From NCBI GenBank assembly GCA_964399535.1, contig CAYNRE010000055.1:1-64000 (forward strand): 64,000 nucleotides of DNA, read 5' to 3'. This DNA is from CAYNRE01 sp964399535 (GTDB lineage Bacteria > Planctomycetota > Planctomycetia > Pirellulales > CAYNRE01). This document shows, in pieces, positions 49,349 through 61,925 of this stretch. Each line of letters opens with the position of its first letter. Position 1 is the stretch's first letter. A model generated the notes under the pieces. That model saw nothing but the letters and a program-made list of their open reading frames with translations. It was not told where the DNA came from and searched no databases. The translations under genes and the position numbers were made by a program.

Positions 49349-50233
49349 GTGGCCCAGCGTCAGGCAACCCCTGGTCGGGTGTCGGTCGGTTTGGTGCAGA
49401 TGACCTGCGCCGAAAGCCGCGACCCCAACGTGGAAAAAGCCCTAGCCCGCATCGGCGAGGCCGCGGCCGCGGGGGCCCAGGTGGTGTGTCTGCAGGAGCT
49501 GTTCGCGGGCCACTATTTCTGCCAGAGCGAAGACCATCGCCGGTTCGCCGAGGCCGAGCCCATTCCCGGCCCCACCAGCGAGGCCCTGGCCCAGGCGGCG
49601 GCCCGGCACGGGGTGGTGGTCATCGGATCGCTCTTCGAGCGACGGGCGCCGGGACTGTACCACAATACGGCCGTGGTCTTCGATGCCGACGGGCGGCAGG
49701 CGGGCTTGTACCGGAAGATGCACATTCCCGACGATCCGCTGTATTACGAGAAGTTTTATTTCACTCCCGGCGACCTGGGTTTTCAGTCGATTCCCACCCG
49801 GTTCGGGCCGTTGGGGGTATGCGTCTGTTGGGATCAGTGGTATCCCGAAGCGGCCCGGCTGACCGCGTTGGCCGGGGCCCAGATTCTGTTTTATCCCACG
49901 GCCATCGGTTGGCATCCGAGCGAGAAAGCCGAGTTTGGGGCCAGCCAGCACTCGGCCTGGGAAACCATGATGCGCAGCCACGCAATCGCCAACGGCGTAT
50001 TCGTCTGCGCGGCGAACCGAACCGGCGTGGAAGGCAATCTGGAGTTCTGGGGCGCTTCGTTCGTGTGCGATCCCGCGGGCAACCTCCTGGCCCGGGCCTC
50101 GCACACGACGGAAGAAACGCTGGTCGTCGAGTGCCACTTGGATCAGATCGACGTGGTCCGCACGCACTGGCCGTTCCTCCGCGACCGGCGGATCGACGCC
50201 TACCAAGACCTGACTCGCCGCTACCTCGACTGA
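49349..50233 (+). CDS. aguB: N-carbamoylputrescine amidase AguB
   Basis: A 294-residue nitrilase-superfamily enzyme that converts N-carbamoylputrescine to putrescine, CO2 and ammonia. The Glu-Lys-Cys triad is visible: Glu50 in LQELFAG, Lys123 in YRKMHIPDD and Cys160 in VCWDQWYPEAAR. The YYEKFYFTPGD loop is characteristic of the AguB branch. GTG 49349 has GGAG eight bases upstream; a TTG at 49313 would add 12 residues. The agmatine deiminase gene begins 72 bases downstream, so the two form the agmatine-to-putrescine operon. Confidence 0.93.
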   Translation: MAQRQATPGRVSVGLVQMTCAESRDPNVEKALARIGEAAAAGAQVVCLQELFAGHYFCQSEDHRRFAEAEPIPGPTSEALAQAAARHGVVVIGSLFERRAPGLYHNTAVVFDADGRQAGLYRKMHIPDDPLYYEKFYFTPGDLGFQSIPTRFGPLGVCVCWDQWYPEAARLTALAGAQILFYPTAIGWHPSEKAEFGASQHSAWETMMRSHAIANGVFVCAANRTGVEGNLEFWGASFVCDPAGNLLARASHTTEETLVVECHLDQIDVVRTHWPFLRDRRIDAYQDLTRRYLD

Positions 50234-50305
50234 TTGGCCGGTACGGCGCCGTGGCATGCCCGAGCGACTTGCGTGCCAATCGTCTCTTACTGGAATTCGA
50301 CCACG

Positions 50306-51349
50306 ATGGACCACACCGCGCTGCCCGCCGCGCTCGGTTACCGGATGCCCGCCGAGTGGGAGCCGCACCAGGCGACCTGGCTTTCCTGGCCTCATAATCG
50401 CGACTCCTGGCCAGGCGCCTTCGAGCCGGTTCCGGCCATTTGGGCGGAATTGACCCGGGCCCTCAGCGGGCACGAAGCGGTTCACATTCTGGCGGGCGGG
50501 GAAGAAGTGATGGCCCAGGCCCGCCGGCTGGTGGGCCAGGTGCCAGGCGTAACCCTACACGATGTACCGACCAACGATGCTTGGATGCGCGACCATGGCC
50601 CCACGTTTCTGGTGGGGCCGCCGGGGGCGGCACCGGCCCTGATTCACTGGGGCTATAACGCCTGGGGCGGCAAGTACCCGCCATTCGACGCCGACCGCCT
50701 GGTGCCCGAACGTGTCGCCGAAATTACCGGTTACCGGCGCTTCGTGCCGGGAATCATTCTGGAGGGTGGGGCGATCGACAGCGACGGGCAGGGCACCCTG
50801 CTGACCACCGAGCAATGCCTGCTCAACCCCAATCGAAATCCGCACCTGAACCGGGCCGAGATGGAACGCTATCTGGCCGACTACCTGGGAGCCCGCCGCG
50901 TGTTGTGGCTGGGCGAGGGCATCGAGGGAGACGACACCGACGGACACATCGACGAGCTGGCCCGGTTCGTCGGCCCCGCCCGGGTCGTGGCCGCCGTCGA
51001 ACCGGATTTGGCCGACCCGAATCACGCGCCGCTGGCCGAGAACCTGCGCCGCCTGCGGAGCATGACCGACGCCCGCGGCCGCCCGCTCGAGGTGGTCGAG
51101 CTGCCGCTGCCCCGCCCGCTCTATCACGGCTCGCAGCGCATGCCGGGCAGCTACCTAAACTTCTACATCGCCAACGGTCTGGTCGTGGTGCCCACCTTCG
51201 ACGACCCCGGCGACGCGGTTGCGCTGCAGACGCTGGGAAAGATCTTTCCGGACCGCCGAATCCACCCGATTCGCGCGGTGGATCTGGTGTGGGGTCTGGG
51301 TGCCTTCCACTGCATCACGCAGCAGCAACCGGCGCTGGTCAACTCCTAG
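50306..51349 (+). CDS. aguA: agmatine deiminase AguA
   Basis: A 347-residue guanidino-group-modifying enzyme hydrolysing agmatine to N-carbamoylputrescine. Active-site segments are WMRDHGPTFLV, ILEGGAIDSDG, DTDGHIDELARF (His-Asp pair) and the C-terminal nucleophile Cys336 in HCITQQQPA. Its place directly after aguB completes the pathway from agmatine to putrescine in two genes. Arginine decarboxylase, which would supply agmatine, is not in the window. ATG 50306 is preferred to the in-frame codon at 50234. Confidence 0.95.
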   Translation: MDHTALPAALGYRMPAEWEPHQATWLSWPHNRDSWPGAFEPVPAIWAELTRALSGHEAVHILAGGEEVMAQARRLVGQVPGVTLHDVPTNDAWMRDHGPTFLVGPPGAAPALIHWGYNAWGGKYPPFDADRLVPERVAEITGYRRFVPGIILEGGAIDSDGQGTLLTTEQCLLNPNRNPHLNRAEMERYLADYLGARRVLWLGEGIEGDDTDGHIDELARFVGPARVVAAVEPDLADPNHAPLAENLRRLRSMTDARGRPLEVVELPLPRPLYHGSQRMPGSYLNFYIANGLVVVPTFDDPGDAVALQTLGKIFPDRRIHPIRAVDLVWGLGAFHCITQQQPALVNS

Positions 51350-51427
51350 CAACCGGCCCGCGCCCCGGGGCGCGGTGTGCTCGCAGGGGCGCTCCGAGCG
51401 TGTTTCGCGCCCGACGCCCTCCGTGGG

Positions 51428-52714
51428 CTAGGTCGCGCTGGCGGTCGCCAGCCGGGGTTCGGCCACCCGATCGGCGATCCGCTGCGTGAAGCGGCACTCC
51501 ACTTTCAGGCCGCCGCCGTACTCTTGGGCGACCGGCGTGGCCTGCACCACCTCGGCTCCCATGAAGGTGTAGTTGGGCGGCGCGCCCAGGGCCACGACCA
51601 GCCCGTGGTAGTCGATCGGCTCGCGTGAAATGAAGGTGAACCCCTCGACCGAAATCTCCTGACAGAGCACCTCGCGGTACTGCGACGGATCGGGCAGGGC
51701 GCCCCCTTCGTAGCGGGCGATGCGTTGCTTGCGGCGGAATTGCCGGCGGGCGGCCTCGGCCTCGTCGCAGGGGAGCTCGGCCGGGGTGGGTTCGACCGGC
51801 GCCTCGAGCACCGGTTGGCAACCCTGGGCGGTGTGCAGGTAGCCGCAGTTACGGCCCCCCTTCTTGGCGGCGTAGAGCGCCTCGTCGGCCCGCTTGATCA
51901 GCGACTCGACCGTGTCTTCGTTGGCCACTTCGGCCAGACCCAGGCTGGCCGTAACCTGGAGCGTTTGCCCTTCGTACTCTACCGCGGCCGACTCGATCGC
52001 CTTGCGGACCCGTTCCGCGGCGAAGCGGGCCTCGGCCAGCCGGGTGCCGATCAGAATGATGCTAAACTCCTCGCCGCCGAACCGGGCCACGAAGTCGATA
52101 TCGCGCATCGTGCGGGCCAGCGTGCGGGCCACGGTCTTGAGCACCTCGTCGCCCGCCTGATGCCCGTACTTGTCGTTGAACTTCTTGAAAAAGTCGACGT
52201 CGAGCATGACCAGTGTGAGCGGAATTCCCAGGCGGAACCATTCGCCGAATCGGCGCTCCAGCTCCAGGTCGAATGCGCGGCGGTTGTTGATCGAAGTCAG
52301 GGCGTCGGTGCGGGCGGCCACTTCGTGCGTTTTGAGCAGCTCGCCCTGCTGGGCCAGCCGCATTTCGGCCTCGCGCAGCTTGCGCTTCAGGTCGGCATTC
52401 GAGGCCACGATGTTGTTCACCGCCTTGTTGACCGCCTCCTGCTGCACGACGCCGTCGGAGTTATCGGTCGATACGGCCAACTCGTGGCTGATCCGTTCCA
52501 TCTGGGCCGAATGGTGCCCCACGTCGGCTACGACGTCGGCCGCCAGGTTTTGCATGCCGGCCAGGATTTGGCGGGCTCGCTCTACCTGTTCCGAGTCGCC
52601 CGATTCGTCGCGGTTTCCGCGAATCCAGAAACCGACCGCGAACCCTAGGGCTATCTGCAGCGCCGAAATCAAGATCGCTGCGCACCCGAAGAACACCAAC
52701 CCCGAGCTACTCAC
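51428..52714 (-). CDS. membrane-anchored diguanylate cyclase (GGDEF) with C-terminal PilZ domain
   Basis: A 428-residue protein. A single N-terminal transmembrane helix (residues 8-31) and an alpha-helical region (about 40-130) precede a GGDEF domain with the active motif GGEEF at 213-217. An intact inhibitory I-site RxxD (R204-D207) lies five residues before it. The C-terminal part (about 335-425) has a PilZ-like pattern, RxxxR in QFRRKQRIAR and EISVEGF. So one protein could synthesise and sense cyclic di-GMP. The GTG at 52714 has GAGGAG upstream; the in-frame extension to 52927 is not supported. It is convergent with aguA. Confidence 0.9.
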   Translation of the reverse strand: MSSSGLVFFGCAAILISALQIALGFAVGFWIRGNRDESGDSEQVERARQILAGMQNLAADVVADVGHHSAQMERISHELAVSTDNSDGVVQQEAVNKAVNNIVASNADLKRKLREAEMRLAQQGELLKTHEVAARTDALTSINNRRAFDLELERRFGEWFRLGIPLTLVMLDVDFFKKFNDKYGHQAGDEVLKTVARTLARTMRDIDFVARFGGEEFSIILIGTRLAEARFAAERVRKAIESAAVEYEGQTLQVTASLGLAEVANEDTVESLIKRADEALYAAKKGGRNCGYLHTAQGCQPVLEAPVEPTPAELPCDEAEAARRQFRRKQRIARYEGGALPDPSQYREVLCQEISVEGFTFISREPIDYHGLVVALGAPPNYTFMGAEVVQATPVAQEYGGGLKVECRFTQRIADRVAEPRLATASAT

Positions 52715-52939
52715 GTGACACTCCTCAGCATGTTGACGGATCGTTGAAGATTTGGTCTGCCGCCAGGCCGGCCCGATTCCGTTAGCAGACCCTAATGCAT
52801 AGGTTCTGAATGGGTATTCGCCAAACGAGAATCTGGCGTGAATTCCGCCAGCAGTTTGCGAGCAAGCCGCCTTCTGCCAGGGGGAGACGATCTTACCGAT
52901 CGTAGCGGCGAAGGAGGCCTGGCCCACCCGGCGGCGGTT

Positions 52940-54040
52940 TCAGGCGACCGTCTCTTCCAGCGGCTCGCTACGGGCCGGCGCGACGATGGGAAACCGCTCG
53001 CTGCTCGGCCGGATCGACCTGCGGCGGCCCGCCAAGCGGCGCGGGGCCCGGGCCAGGCGGGCCCAAGCCAGTCGGTCGGGCGGACGGTGAGCCGCGGTTT
53101 GCATCAGCGCCAGGCCGACCAGAGTGAGGGCCAACCCCAGCACCAGGGCCAGGCTCGGCGGCTCGCCGAAAAACAGCACGCCCGCCAGGGCCGCCATGGC
53201 AATCTGCGAGGAATTCACGGCGTTGGCGTGCACCACCGAGATTTGCTTCAGCCCCAGGCCGAAGCCCAGAAACGCCAGAAAATTCAAGCCGCCTGCCCAG
53301 AGCAAGTCGACCACGACCGGCCGGGGAGTCGCCAACAACTCGGGCAGCCCCAGCCGCCAGGCGCTGAGCAGGCCCAACCCCACGACCCCCCAGACACTGA
53401 TGAAAAACTGAATCGTGGCGACCGGCACCGCGGCGACTACGCTACGGCGAATCACCACTCCGGTTCCGGCATAGGCAATGCCCGAAGCGCAGCCGGCCAC
53501 CAATGCCCAAGCGACCGCACCAGAGGGCCGATTCGACTGCGGCACCACACTGTGACTGGCTTCGCCCGCGCCGAAACTCAAAAGAACGATCGCCAGGCAC
53601 AACAGGCCCATCGCTCCGACGGCGCGTGGAGTGATCGATTCGCCGAGCCACAGCCGGCCCAGTATGGCGCCGCCAACCAGGATCGTACTAAACGTCAGGG
53701 GCACGGTGATCGCCAGCCCCACCACACCCAGCGCATGTTGAAACGCGGCGTTGCCCAGCAGTTGGCTCGAGATTCCGGCTAGCGTCAGGGGCAGCACCAG
53801 GTGCCTGGTGGGCCACACGCTTCGCCCCCGCAGCGCCTGCCGGGTCATGCCGACCAGGGCCAACACCAAGATGGGCATTGCCCGAATGCAGCACGCCCAG
53901 GCCGGATCGGTCGTCGTGGCGGCCCGCCGGAGAAACACGTTCGAAGCCGTGTACCCCACCGCGGCCAACAGCACCCAAGCGGTGCCGAGCAACAGGGGGT
54001 CGTGCAAGGTGGAGCGAGGCGGGGCAGGCGCGGTAGGCAT
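52940..54040 (-). CDS. EamA/DMT-superfamily transporter
   Basis: A 366-residue transporter with ten hydrophobic helices arranged as two five-helix EamA repeats. Examples are the N-terminal WVLLAAVGYTASNVFLRR and, in the second repeat, NSSQIAMAALAGVLFFGEPPSLALVLG, where a helix-9 GE-P motif is conserved in DMT exporters. The C-terminal 45 residues are basic and cytoplasmic. These proteins export metabolites or amino acids; the substrate is unknown. ATG 54040 has GGGAA upstream. It is divergent from the CinA fusion gene and ends 226 bases from the GGDEF gene on the same strand. Confidence 0.85.
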   Translation of the reverse strand: MPTAPAPPRSTLHDPLLLGTAWVLLAAVGYTASNVFLRRAATTTDPAWACCIRAMPILVLALVGMTRQALRGRSVWPTRHLVLPLTLAGISSQLLGNAAFQHALGVVGLAITVPLTFSTILVGGAILGRLWLGESITPRAVGAMGLLCLAIVLLSFGAGEASHSVVPQSNRPSGAVAWALVAGCASGIAYAGTGVVIRRSVVAAVPVATIQFFISVWGVVGLGLLSAWRLGLPELLATPRPVVVDLLWAGGLNFLAFLGFGLGLKQISVVHANAVNSSQIAMAALAGVLFFGEPPSLALVLGLALTLVGLALMQTAAHRPPDRLAWARLARAPRRLAGRRRSIRPSSERFPIVAPARSEPLEETVA

Positions 54041-54288
54041 GGATTCCCGAATTCTAAGGACCCGGTGTGGATCGAGCGAGGTCAATTCGGCGGCGATTCC
54101 CCGGGGGCGATAGATCCCACCCTGGGGGCGCGCCCGCTCCACCCACCACGCCTGGCCCGTTTGTGACCCCATGGGCGGGGGGCTACGATGCTCGCAGGGG
54201 CCGCACCGAGCGATCGGCCCCCGTGCGGGTATCGGGGGCGTTGCGGTTGGCCGCGACGGTCGGCAATTGTCCGACACAGGAGAGACAC

Positions 54289-55449
54289 GTGACGGCCGCC
54301 AATGTTCAGGCGCTGGTCGAAGACCTGCACCGCGCCGCTCGCCCACTGGTGCTGGCAATCACCGGGGGGGGAACGCGGGCCCTCTCTACCCTGCTTTCGG
54401 TGCCAGGAGCCTCGCGGAGCGTGCTCGAAGCCGTGGTTCCGTACTCGGCCGCCGCGCTCGACCAATGGCTCGGCGCCAAACCCGAACATTACTGTTCGTC
54501 ACGAACGGCCCGAGCCATGGCGATGGCAGCCTTTGTGCGTGCCCGCAAGCTGGCCGGCGCCGCGGCAGATGCCGAGAAACTTCTCGGCGTGGGAGTCACG
54601 GCCAGCTTGGCAACCGATCGTCCCAAGCGGGGCCCCCACCGAGTGCACCTGGCTTGCCAGGCCGCTGGCCGAACGACCGAGATCACCCTTTTGCTGAACA
54701 AGGGGGCCCGCTCGCGCCCTGGCGAGGAAGACCTGGCCGCCCAACTGGTGCTGAGCGCGCTGGCCGACGAAGCCGGCCTGGCTCAACGGCTGCCCGAGCA
54801 GCGCCTGGCCGGCGAGCTCTGGTCGCAGCGCCGAATCCGGGCACCGGCCGCCTGGCAAGGTCTGCTGCTTGGCCAGGTCAAGTCGGTGCGAGGCCGTGAA
54901 GCCCAGGTTCCCGAACCGGGCCGAATCGTTTTTCCCGGGGCGTTCAATCCCTGGCATCAGGGACACCGCCGTATGGCCGAGCACGCCCAGGAGCGACTGG
55001 GCCGGCCGGTGGAACTGGAGCTTTCGATCTTCAACGTCGATAAGCCGCCGCTCGACTACCTGGAGATCGGCCAGCGCTGCCAGACGTTGGATGCAGGCAC
55101 GGTCTATTGGCTTACGGCGGCGCCCAGCTTTGTGGAAAAGGCTCGGCTCTTTCCCCGGGCCACGTTTGTCGTGGGCGCCGACACGGTGGACCGGATTGCA
55201 CAGCCGAGGTACTACCAACACGATCGGCAGGCCGCCGCCGAGGCCTGGCGGGAACTAGAGCGCTGCGGGGCCCATTTCCTGGTTTTTGCCCGCCGCGTGC
55301 AGGGAACCCTGCGCACACTCGCGAATTTGAACCTGCCCGAGCCCCTGGCCAGCCTCTGCAGCCAAGTTCCTCCCGAGGAGTTCTGCCACGATATTTCGTC
55401 GACTGAACTGCGGCGGCAGAGGCAAAGCTCCGAGCCCTCGGACGACTGA
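54289..55449 (+). CDS. CinA C-domain-like / nucleotidyltransferase fusion (plant At2g01220-like architecture)
   Basis: A 386-residue two-domain protein. Residues 1-160 resemble the CinA C-terminal (PncC amidase) domain: LAITGGGTRALS, PGASRSVLEAVVPYS and GVGVTASLATDRP. However, the ESCTGG serine loop is replaced by ITGGG, so amidase activity is doubtful. Residues about 210-375 form a nucleotidyltransferase with VFPGAFNPWHQGHRRMAEH (GxxxPxHxGH motif) and a late ISSTELR motif, as in NMN/nicotinate mononucleotide adenylyltransferases. The combination recalls plant and fungal nucleotidylyl transferase proteins. GTG 54289 has AGGAGA six bases upstream. It may act in NAD or nucleotide repair. Confidence 0.78.
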   Translation: MTAANVQALVEDLHRAARPLVLAITGGGTRALSTLLSVPGASRSVLEAVVPYSAAALDQWLGAKPEHYCSSRTARAMAMAAFVRARKLAGAAADAEKLLGVGVTASLATDRPKRGPHRVHLACQAAGRTTEITLLLNKGARSRPGEEDLAAQLVLSALADEAGLAQRLPEQRLAGELWSQRRIRAPAAWQGLLLGQVKSVRGREAQVPEPGRIVFPGAFNPWHQGHRRMAEHAQERLGRPVELELSIFNVDKPPLDYLEIGQRCQTLDAGTVYWLTAAPSFVEKARLFPRATFVVGADTVDRIAQPRYYQHDRQAAAEAWRELERCGAHFLVFARRVQGTLRTLANLNLPEPLASLCSQVPPEEFCHDISSTELRRQRQSSEPSDD

Positions 55450-55551
55450 TCGGGCCCCCGGCCAGGCGGTTTGGGCGCCGCGGCGAAACGCTCGACTCGG
55501 CCCCCGCATGTGCCCGAGAGCACAGGCGAATTTCGGCAGTTTTTTCGGCGG

Positions 55552-55579
55552 TAGACGGGGTCGCGCGGCGGAGTATGAT
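55552..55579 (+). promoter_or_regulatory. promoter candidate upstream of fbp (TAGACG-16-TATGAT)
   Basis: TAGACG at 55552-55557 and TATGAT at 55574-55579 are 16 bases apart, about 110 bases before the fbp start. A moderate match in the 238-bp gap after the CinA fusion gene. Confidence 0.35.
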
Positions 55580-55687
55580 CAGAACTTCGCCCGGCCCCGC
55601 AGCAGGGGGTCCACGGGCCGCCGAGAGACGAATTTCAAAGAACAAGAAGGTTCCCGTACCGGTTCGCCCAAGCTCAACAGGCTCCGC

Positions 55688-56698
55688 ATGACCTACACGC
55701 CGCAGATCACCGTCGGGCAGCACATCCTGGAACAACAGCAGCTCAAGCACCCGCACGCGAGCGGCGAGTTCTCGTGGTTGCTCTCGGGAATCACCCTGGC
55801 CACGAAGATGGTCGCCAACGAGGTGCGCCGGGCAGGGCTTACCGATGTGCTGGGCGCGACCGGCGCAACCAACGTGCAGGGTGAGGAAGTACAGAAACTC
55901 GATCTATACGCCAACAAGGCGCTGCTGCACTGCCTGGGCAATCGAGGCAATGTGGGCCTGTTGGCCTCGGAGGAGAACGAAACGCCGGTCGTCGTGCTGC
56001 AGAATCCGGAACACGGCCGGTACATCGTCATTTTCGATCCGCTCGACGGCTCGAGCAACATCGACCTGAACATCAGCGTCGGTACGATTTTTTCCATTTT
56101 TCGGCGCACTGGCGAGCACAAAGACGATCCGACGAAGGAAGTGCTGCAGCCGGGCATGAACCAATTGGCCGCCGGCTACGTGGTCTACGGGCCCTCGACC
56201 ATGTTGGTCTATACCACGGGCGACGGTGTCTTCGGTTTCACGCTCGACCCAGCCGTGGGGGCCTTTATCCTCACGCATCCCCACATGAAAATGCCCGAAC
56301 GCGGTAACATTTATTCGGTGAACGAAGCGAATGCCGATAGCTTTCCCGCGTCGACCCGGCGGTTCCTGCATTATCTGAAGTCGGGCGGCGACGGGCTGGT
56401 GTATTCCTCGCGCTACGTCGGGTCGCTGGTGGCCGATTTTCACCGTACCTTGCTCAAGGGGGGCATCTTTCTTTATCCCCCCACGGCCCGCTATCACCAG
56501 GGCAAGCTGCGGCTGATGTACGAAGCGAACCCCATTGCCTTTATCGCTGAACAGGCGGGAGGCAAGGCGACCGATGGCCGGCAGCGCATCTTGGAGGTGC
56601 AGCCGGCCGACGTGCACCAGCGAACACCGCTCTATGTGGGGAGTGCCTGCGAGGTGGAGCGCCTGGAGGCTTTTCTGCGTCGTGGCGAGCTCGAATAG
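55688..56698 (+). CDS. fbp: class 1 fructose-1,6-bisphosphatase
   Basis: A 336-residue enzyme that hydrolyses fructose-1,6-bisphosphate in gluconeogenesis or the Calvin/ribulose routes. The metal-binding motif FDPLDGSSNID (residues 116-126) is exact, with ASEEN before it and YSSRYVGSLVADFHRTL plus GGIFLYPPTAR in the substrate pocket. The final GGKATDGRQRILE matches class 1 FBPases. ATG 55688 is near the usual family start; the in-frame codons before it have no family resemblance. It is separate from carB by 493 bases. Confidence 0.95.
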   Translation: MTYTPQITVGQHILEQQQLKHPHASGEFSWLLSGITLATKMVANEVRRAGLTDVLGATGATNVQGEEVQKLDLYANKALLHCLGNRGNVGLLASEENETPVVVLQNPEHGRYIVIFDPLDGSSNIDLNISVGTIFSIFRRTGEHKDDPTKEVLQPGMNQLAAGYVVYGPSTMLVYTTGDGVFGFTLDPAVGAFILTHPHMKMPERGNIYSVNEANADSFPASTRRFLHYLKSGGDGLVYSSRYVGSLVADFHRTLLKGGIFLYPPTARYHQGKLRLMYEANPIAFIAEQAGGKATDGRQRILEVQPADVHQRTPLYVGSACEVERLEAFLRRGELE

Positions 56699-57191
56699 AG
56701 CCGCCCGGGGGCCGTCTCGCGAAGCGGGCGGCGCGGCCCGCTCGGCGGCCGTCGAGCCCTGGGGCGACGCGCGGGGGGTGGGTTTGCGCGGAGCGCCTTT
56801 TTCGCCACCCGTTCCGCAAGCGTGGCGCGTCCTTGAAGCCTCGGGGTGGTTCGCGATAAGATTGAGCGATTTTGCACGGCAACCATCCCTCCGTCGTCGG
56901 TCGATTCCCCTGCCCCGGACCGACCTGCCCGAATCGAATGCCCGGCTGCCGCCTCGCGCCCTCGGCCTACCCTCCGGGTGGCCGCGCGAACGGTGGGGGC
57001 TTTTCGACGGGGGCTGGGGGGAGGGTGAAGAGCGTGCCGGGGCCATACCCTGCGGGGAGCTGCCCTGGGCGGCGGCGGGGGCTGCTGGGCTTGGGTGGAG
57101 ATGTGGGCCGTTGCGCGAGGTACCGCCGCGGTCGCGAGGCTGAACGGCTTCCGGCTGGACGAACCTGGCGTTTAGTGAAAAGGAGTACGTC
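56699..57191. promoter_or_regulatory. 493-bp upstream region of carB
   Basis: No supported gene. A promoter match TTGAAG at 56833-56838 and TAAGAT at 56857-56862 (18-base spacer) would give a long (about 320-nt) leader before carB. The leader is GC-rich with several possible hairpins but no clear attenuator with a T-tract. AAAGGAG seven bases before GTG 57192 sets the carB start. Confidence 0.4.
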
Positions 57192-60452
<3,261 letters not shown>

Positions 60453-60536
60453 CGCTTTGGGCCGCCCCGCCCCTGGGTAGCGGCCCCCCGTTCTTCCAAG
60501 GGGCCGAGTCTGGCCATCGGACTTGGGAAGTTGCCG

Positions 60537-61835
60537 ATGTCGCAGCCCCCCCGCCAAGACCCCGCACCCCGACGGATCAAGGCCCGCTGGCTGCTGCCCA
60601 TCGACGGTCCACCTCTCGAACATGGCCTGTTAGCCCACCGCCAAGGGCGAATCGTGGCGCTCAGCGGGTATCATGCCGGGCAGCATGTCTGTCGCGGCGA
60701 TCGCTCCGCGCTCGAGGGGGGGCCCTCGACCGACGGGGGAAACGTCGCGCTCCTGCCCGGGTTGGTCAACGCCCACACCCATTTGGAGTTCAGCGACCTC
60801 GCCCTGCCCCTGGGGCGGCCCGGCCAACCGTTTCCCGAATGGATCGCCGAAGTAGTCGCCGCGCGGCAAGCAAATCCTCCGTCGCCTGGGGCGGTGGAAC
60901 AGGGCTGCCGAGAGAGCCTCGCTTGCGGAGTGGTGTTGGCCGGAGAAATCGCGCAGCCCGGCGCGGTACCTGCGGCAGTGTCTGGCTCGCCTCCGGCACT
61001 CACCGGGTTTCTGGAGCTCTTGGGGTTTGGTGCCGACCGCCGGCAACAGGCACTGCAAACTGCGCAGGCCTGGGTCGCCTCGGCGACGGCCGATCATTTC
61101 TGCCCGGGCCTGTCGCCTCACGCCCCGTACAGCGTGCATCCCCGGTTGTTGGCAGAGTGCATTCGTTTGGCCCAACAGCACCAGGTGACCGTGGCGATGC
61201 ACCTGGCGGAATCGCCCGAGGAGCTCCAGTTGCTGGCGAGCCGACAGGGTGGGTTTCGAGATTTTTTGGAGGAGCGGGGCCTTTGGTCGAGCGCCGAATT
61301 CCTCTCGGGCGTAGAGGAGTACCTCGAAGCCCTGGATCGGTCCCCAAGGGCCCTGGTCGTTCACGGCAATTACCTCAATTCCGACCAGATTGCCTGGCTC
61401 GGGCAGCGCCGCCAACGAATGAGCGTGGTGTATTGTCCGCGCACTCACGCCTACTTCGCCCACCCGGAATACCCGCTGGCGGAATTCTTGAGAGCTGGCG
61501 CCACCGTGGCGCTGGGCACCGACAGCCGGGCCTCGACTCCGGACCTGGATTTGTTCGCGGACATGCAATTTGTGGCGGCGCGGTTTCCCCAGCTCGCCCC
61601 GCGCGAAATCTTGCGGCTGGGCACGCTGGCCGGGGCCGAAGCCTTGGGTCGGCAACAACAGTTCGGCAGTTTGACCCCTGGCAAACGTGCCTGGCTGCTG
61701 GCCGTCGAGCTGCCCACGGACGGGACCAACGATCCGGAGTCGGCGATTTTGGCCAGCAGCGCGGTCCAGCGCCGTCCTTGGCGGGACGATGTCGACCTCT
61801 GCCCGCCTGGTTCCGCCGGGAGCGTGCTCGATTAA
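60537..61835 (+). CDS. amidohydrolase/chlorohydrolase-family metal-dependent hydrolase
   Basis: A 432-residue TIM-barrel amidohydrolase. The metal motif NAHTHLEFSDL (His80, His82), later MHLAESPEE and VVHGNYL histidines, and the GTDSRASTPDL aspartate form the deaminase-type site. The family includes aminodeoxyfutalosine deaminase (menaquinone), guanine deaminase and TRZ/ATZ enzymes. The LEFSDLALPLGRPG loop resembles the futalosine-pathway type, but the substrate cannot be assigned. ATG 60537 has GGGAAG upstream and lies 84 bases after carB. Confidence 0.8.
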   Translation: MSQPPRQDPAPRRIKARWLLPIDGPPLEHGLLAHRQGRIVALSGYHAGQHVCRGDRSALEGGPSTDGGNVALLPGLVNAHTHLEFSDLALPLGRPGQPFPEWIAEVVAARQANPPSPGAVEQGCRESLACGVVLAGEIAQPGAVPAAVSGSPPALTGFLELLGFGADRRQQALQTAQAWVASATADHFCPGLSPHAPYSVHPRLLAECIRLAQQHQVTVAMHLAESPEELQLLASRQGGFRDFLEERGLWSSAEFLSGVEEYLEALDRSPRALVVHGNYLNSDQIAWLGQRRQRMSVVYCPRTHAYFAHPEYPLAEFLRAGATVALGTDSRASTPDLDLFADMQFVAARFPQLAPREILRLGTLAGAEALGRQQQFGSLTPGKRAWLLAVELPTDGTNDPESAILASSAVQRRPWRDDVDLCPPGSAGSVLD

Positions 61836-61925
61836 AATCGAAGCAGGTCCTAGCGGGGGGCCCCGCTGCCGTGCGAATCACGTTCGGCCGAACGGCGGCC
61901 GCGGCTTGCATACTTCGAGCGAACG

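Noticed and set aside
50234..50305. N-terminal extension of agmatine deiminase
   Set aside because: The extra 24 residues lack family resemblance, and ATG 50306 gives the normal beginning.
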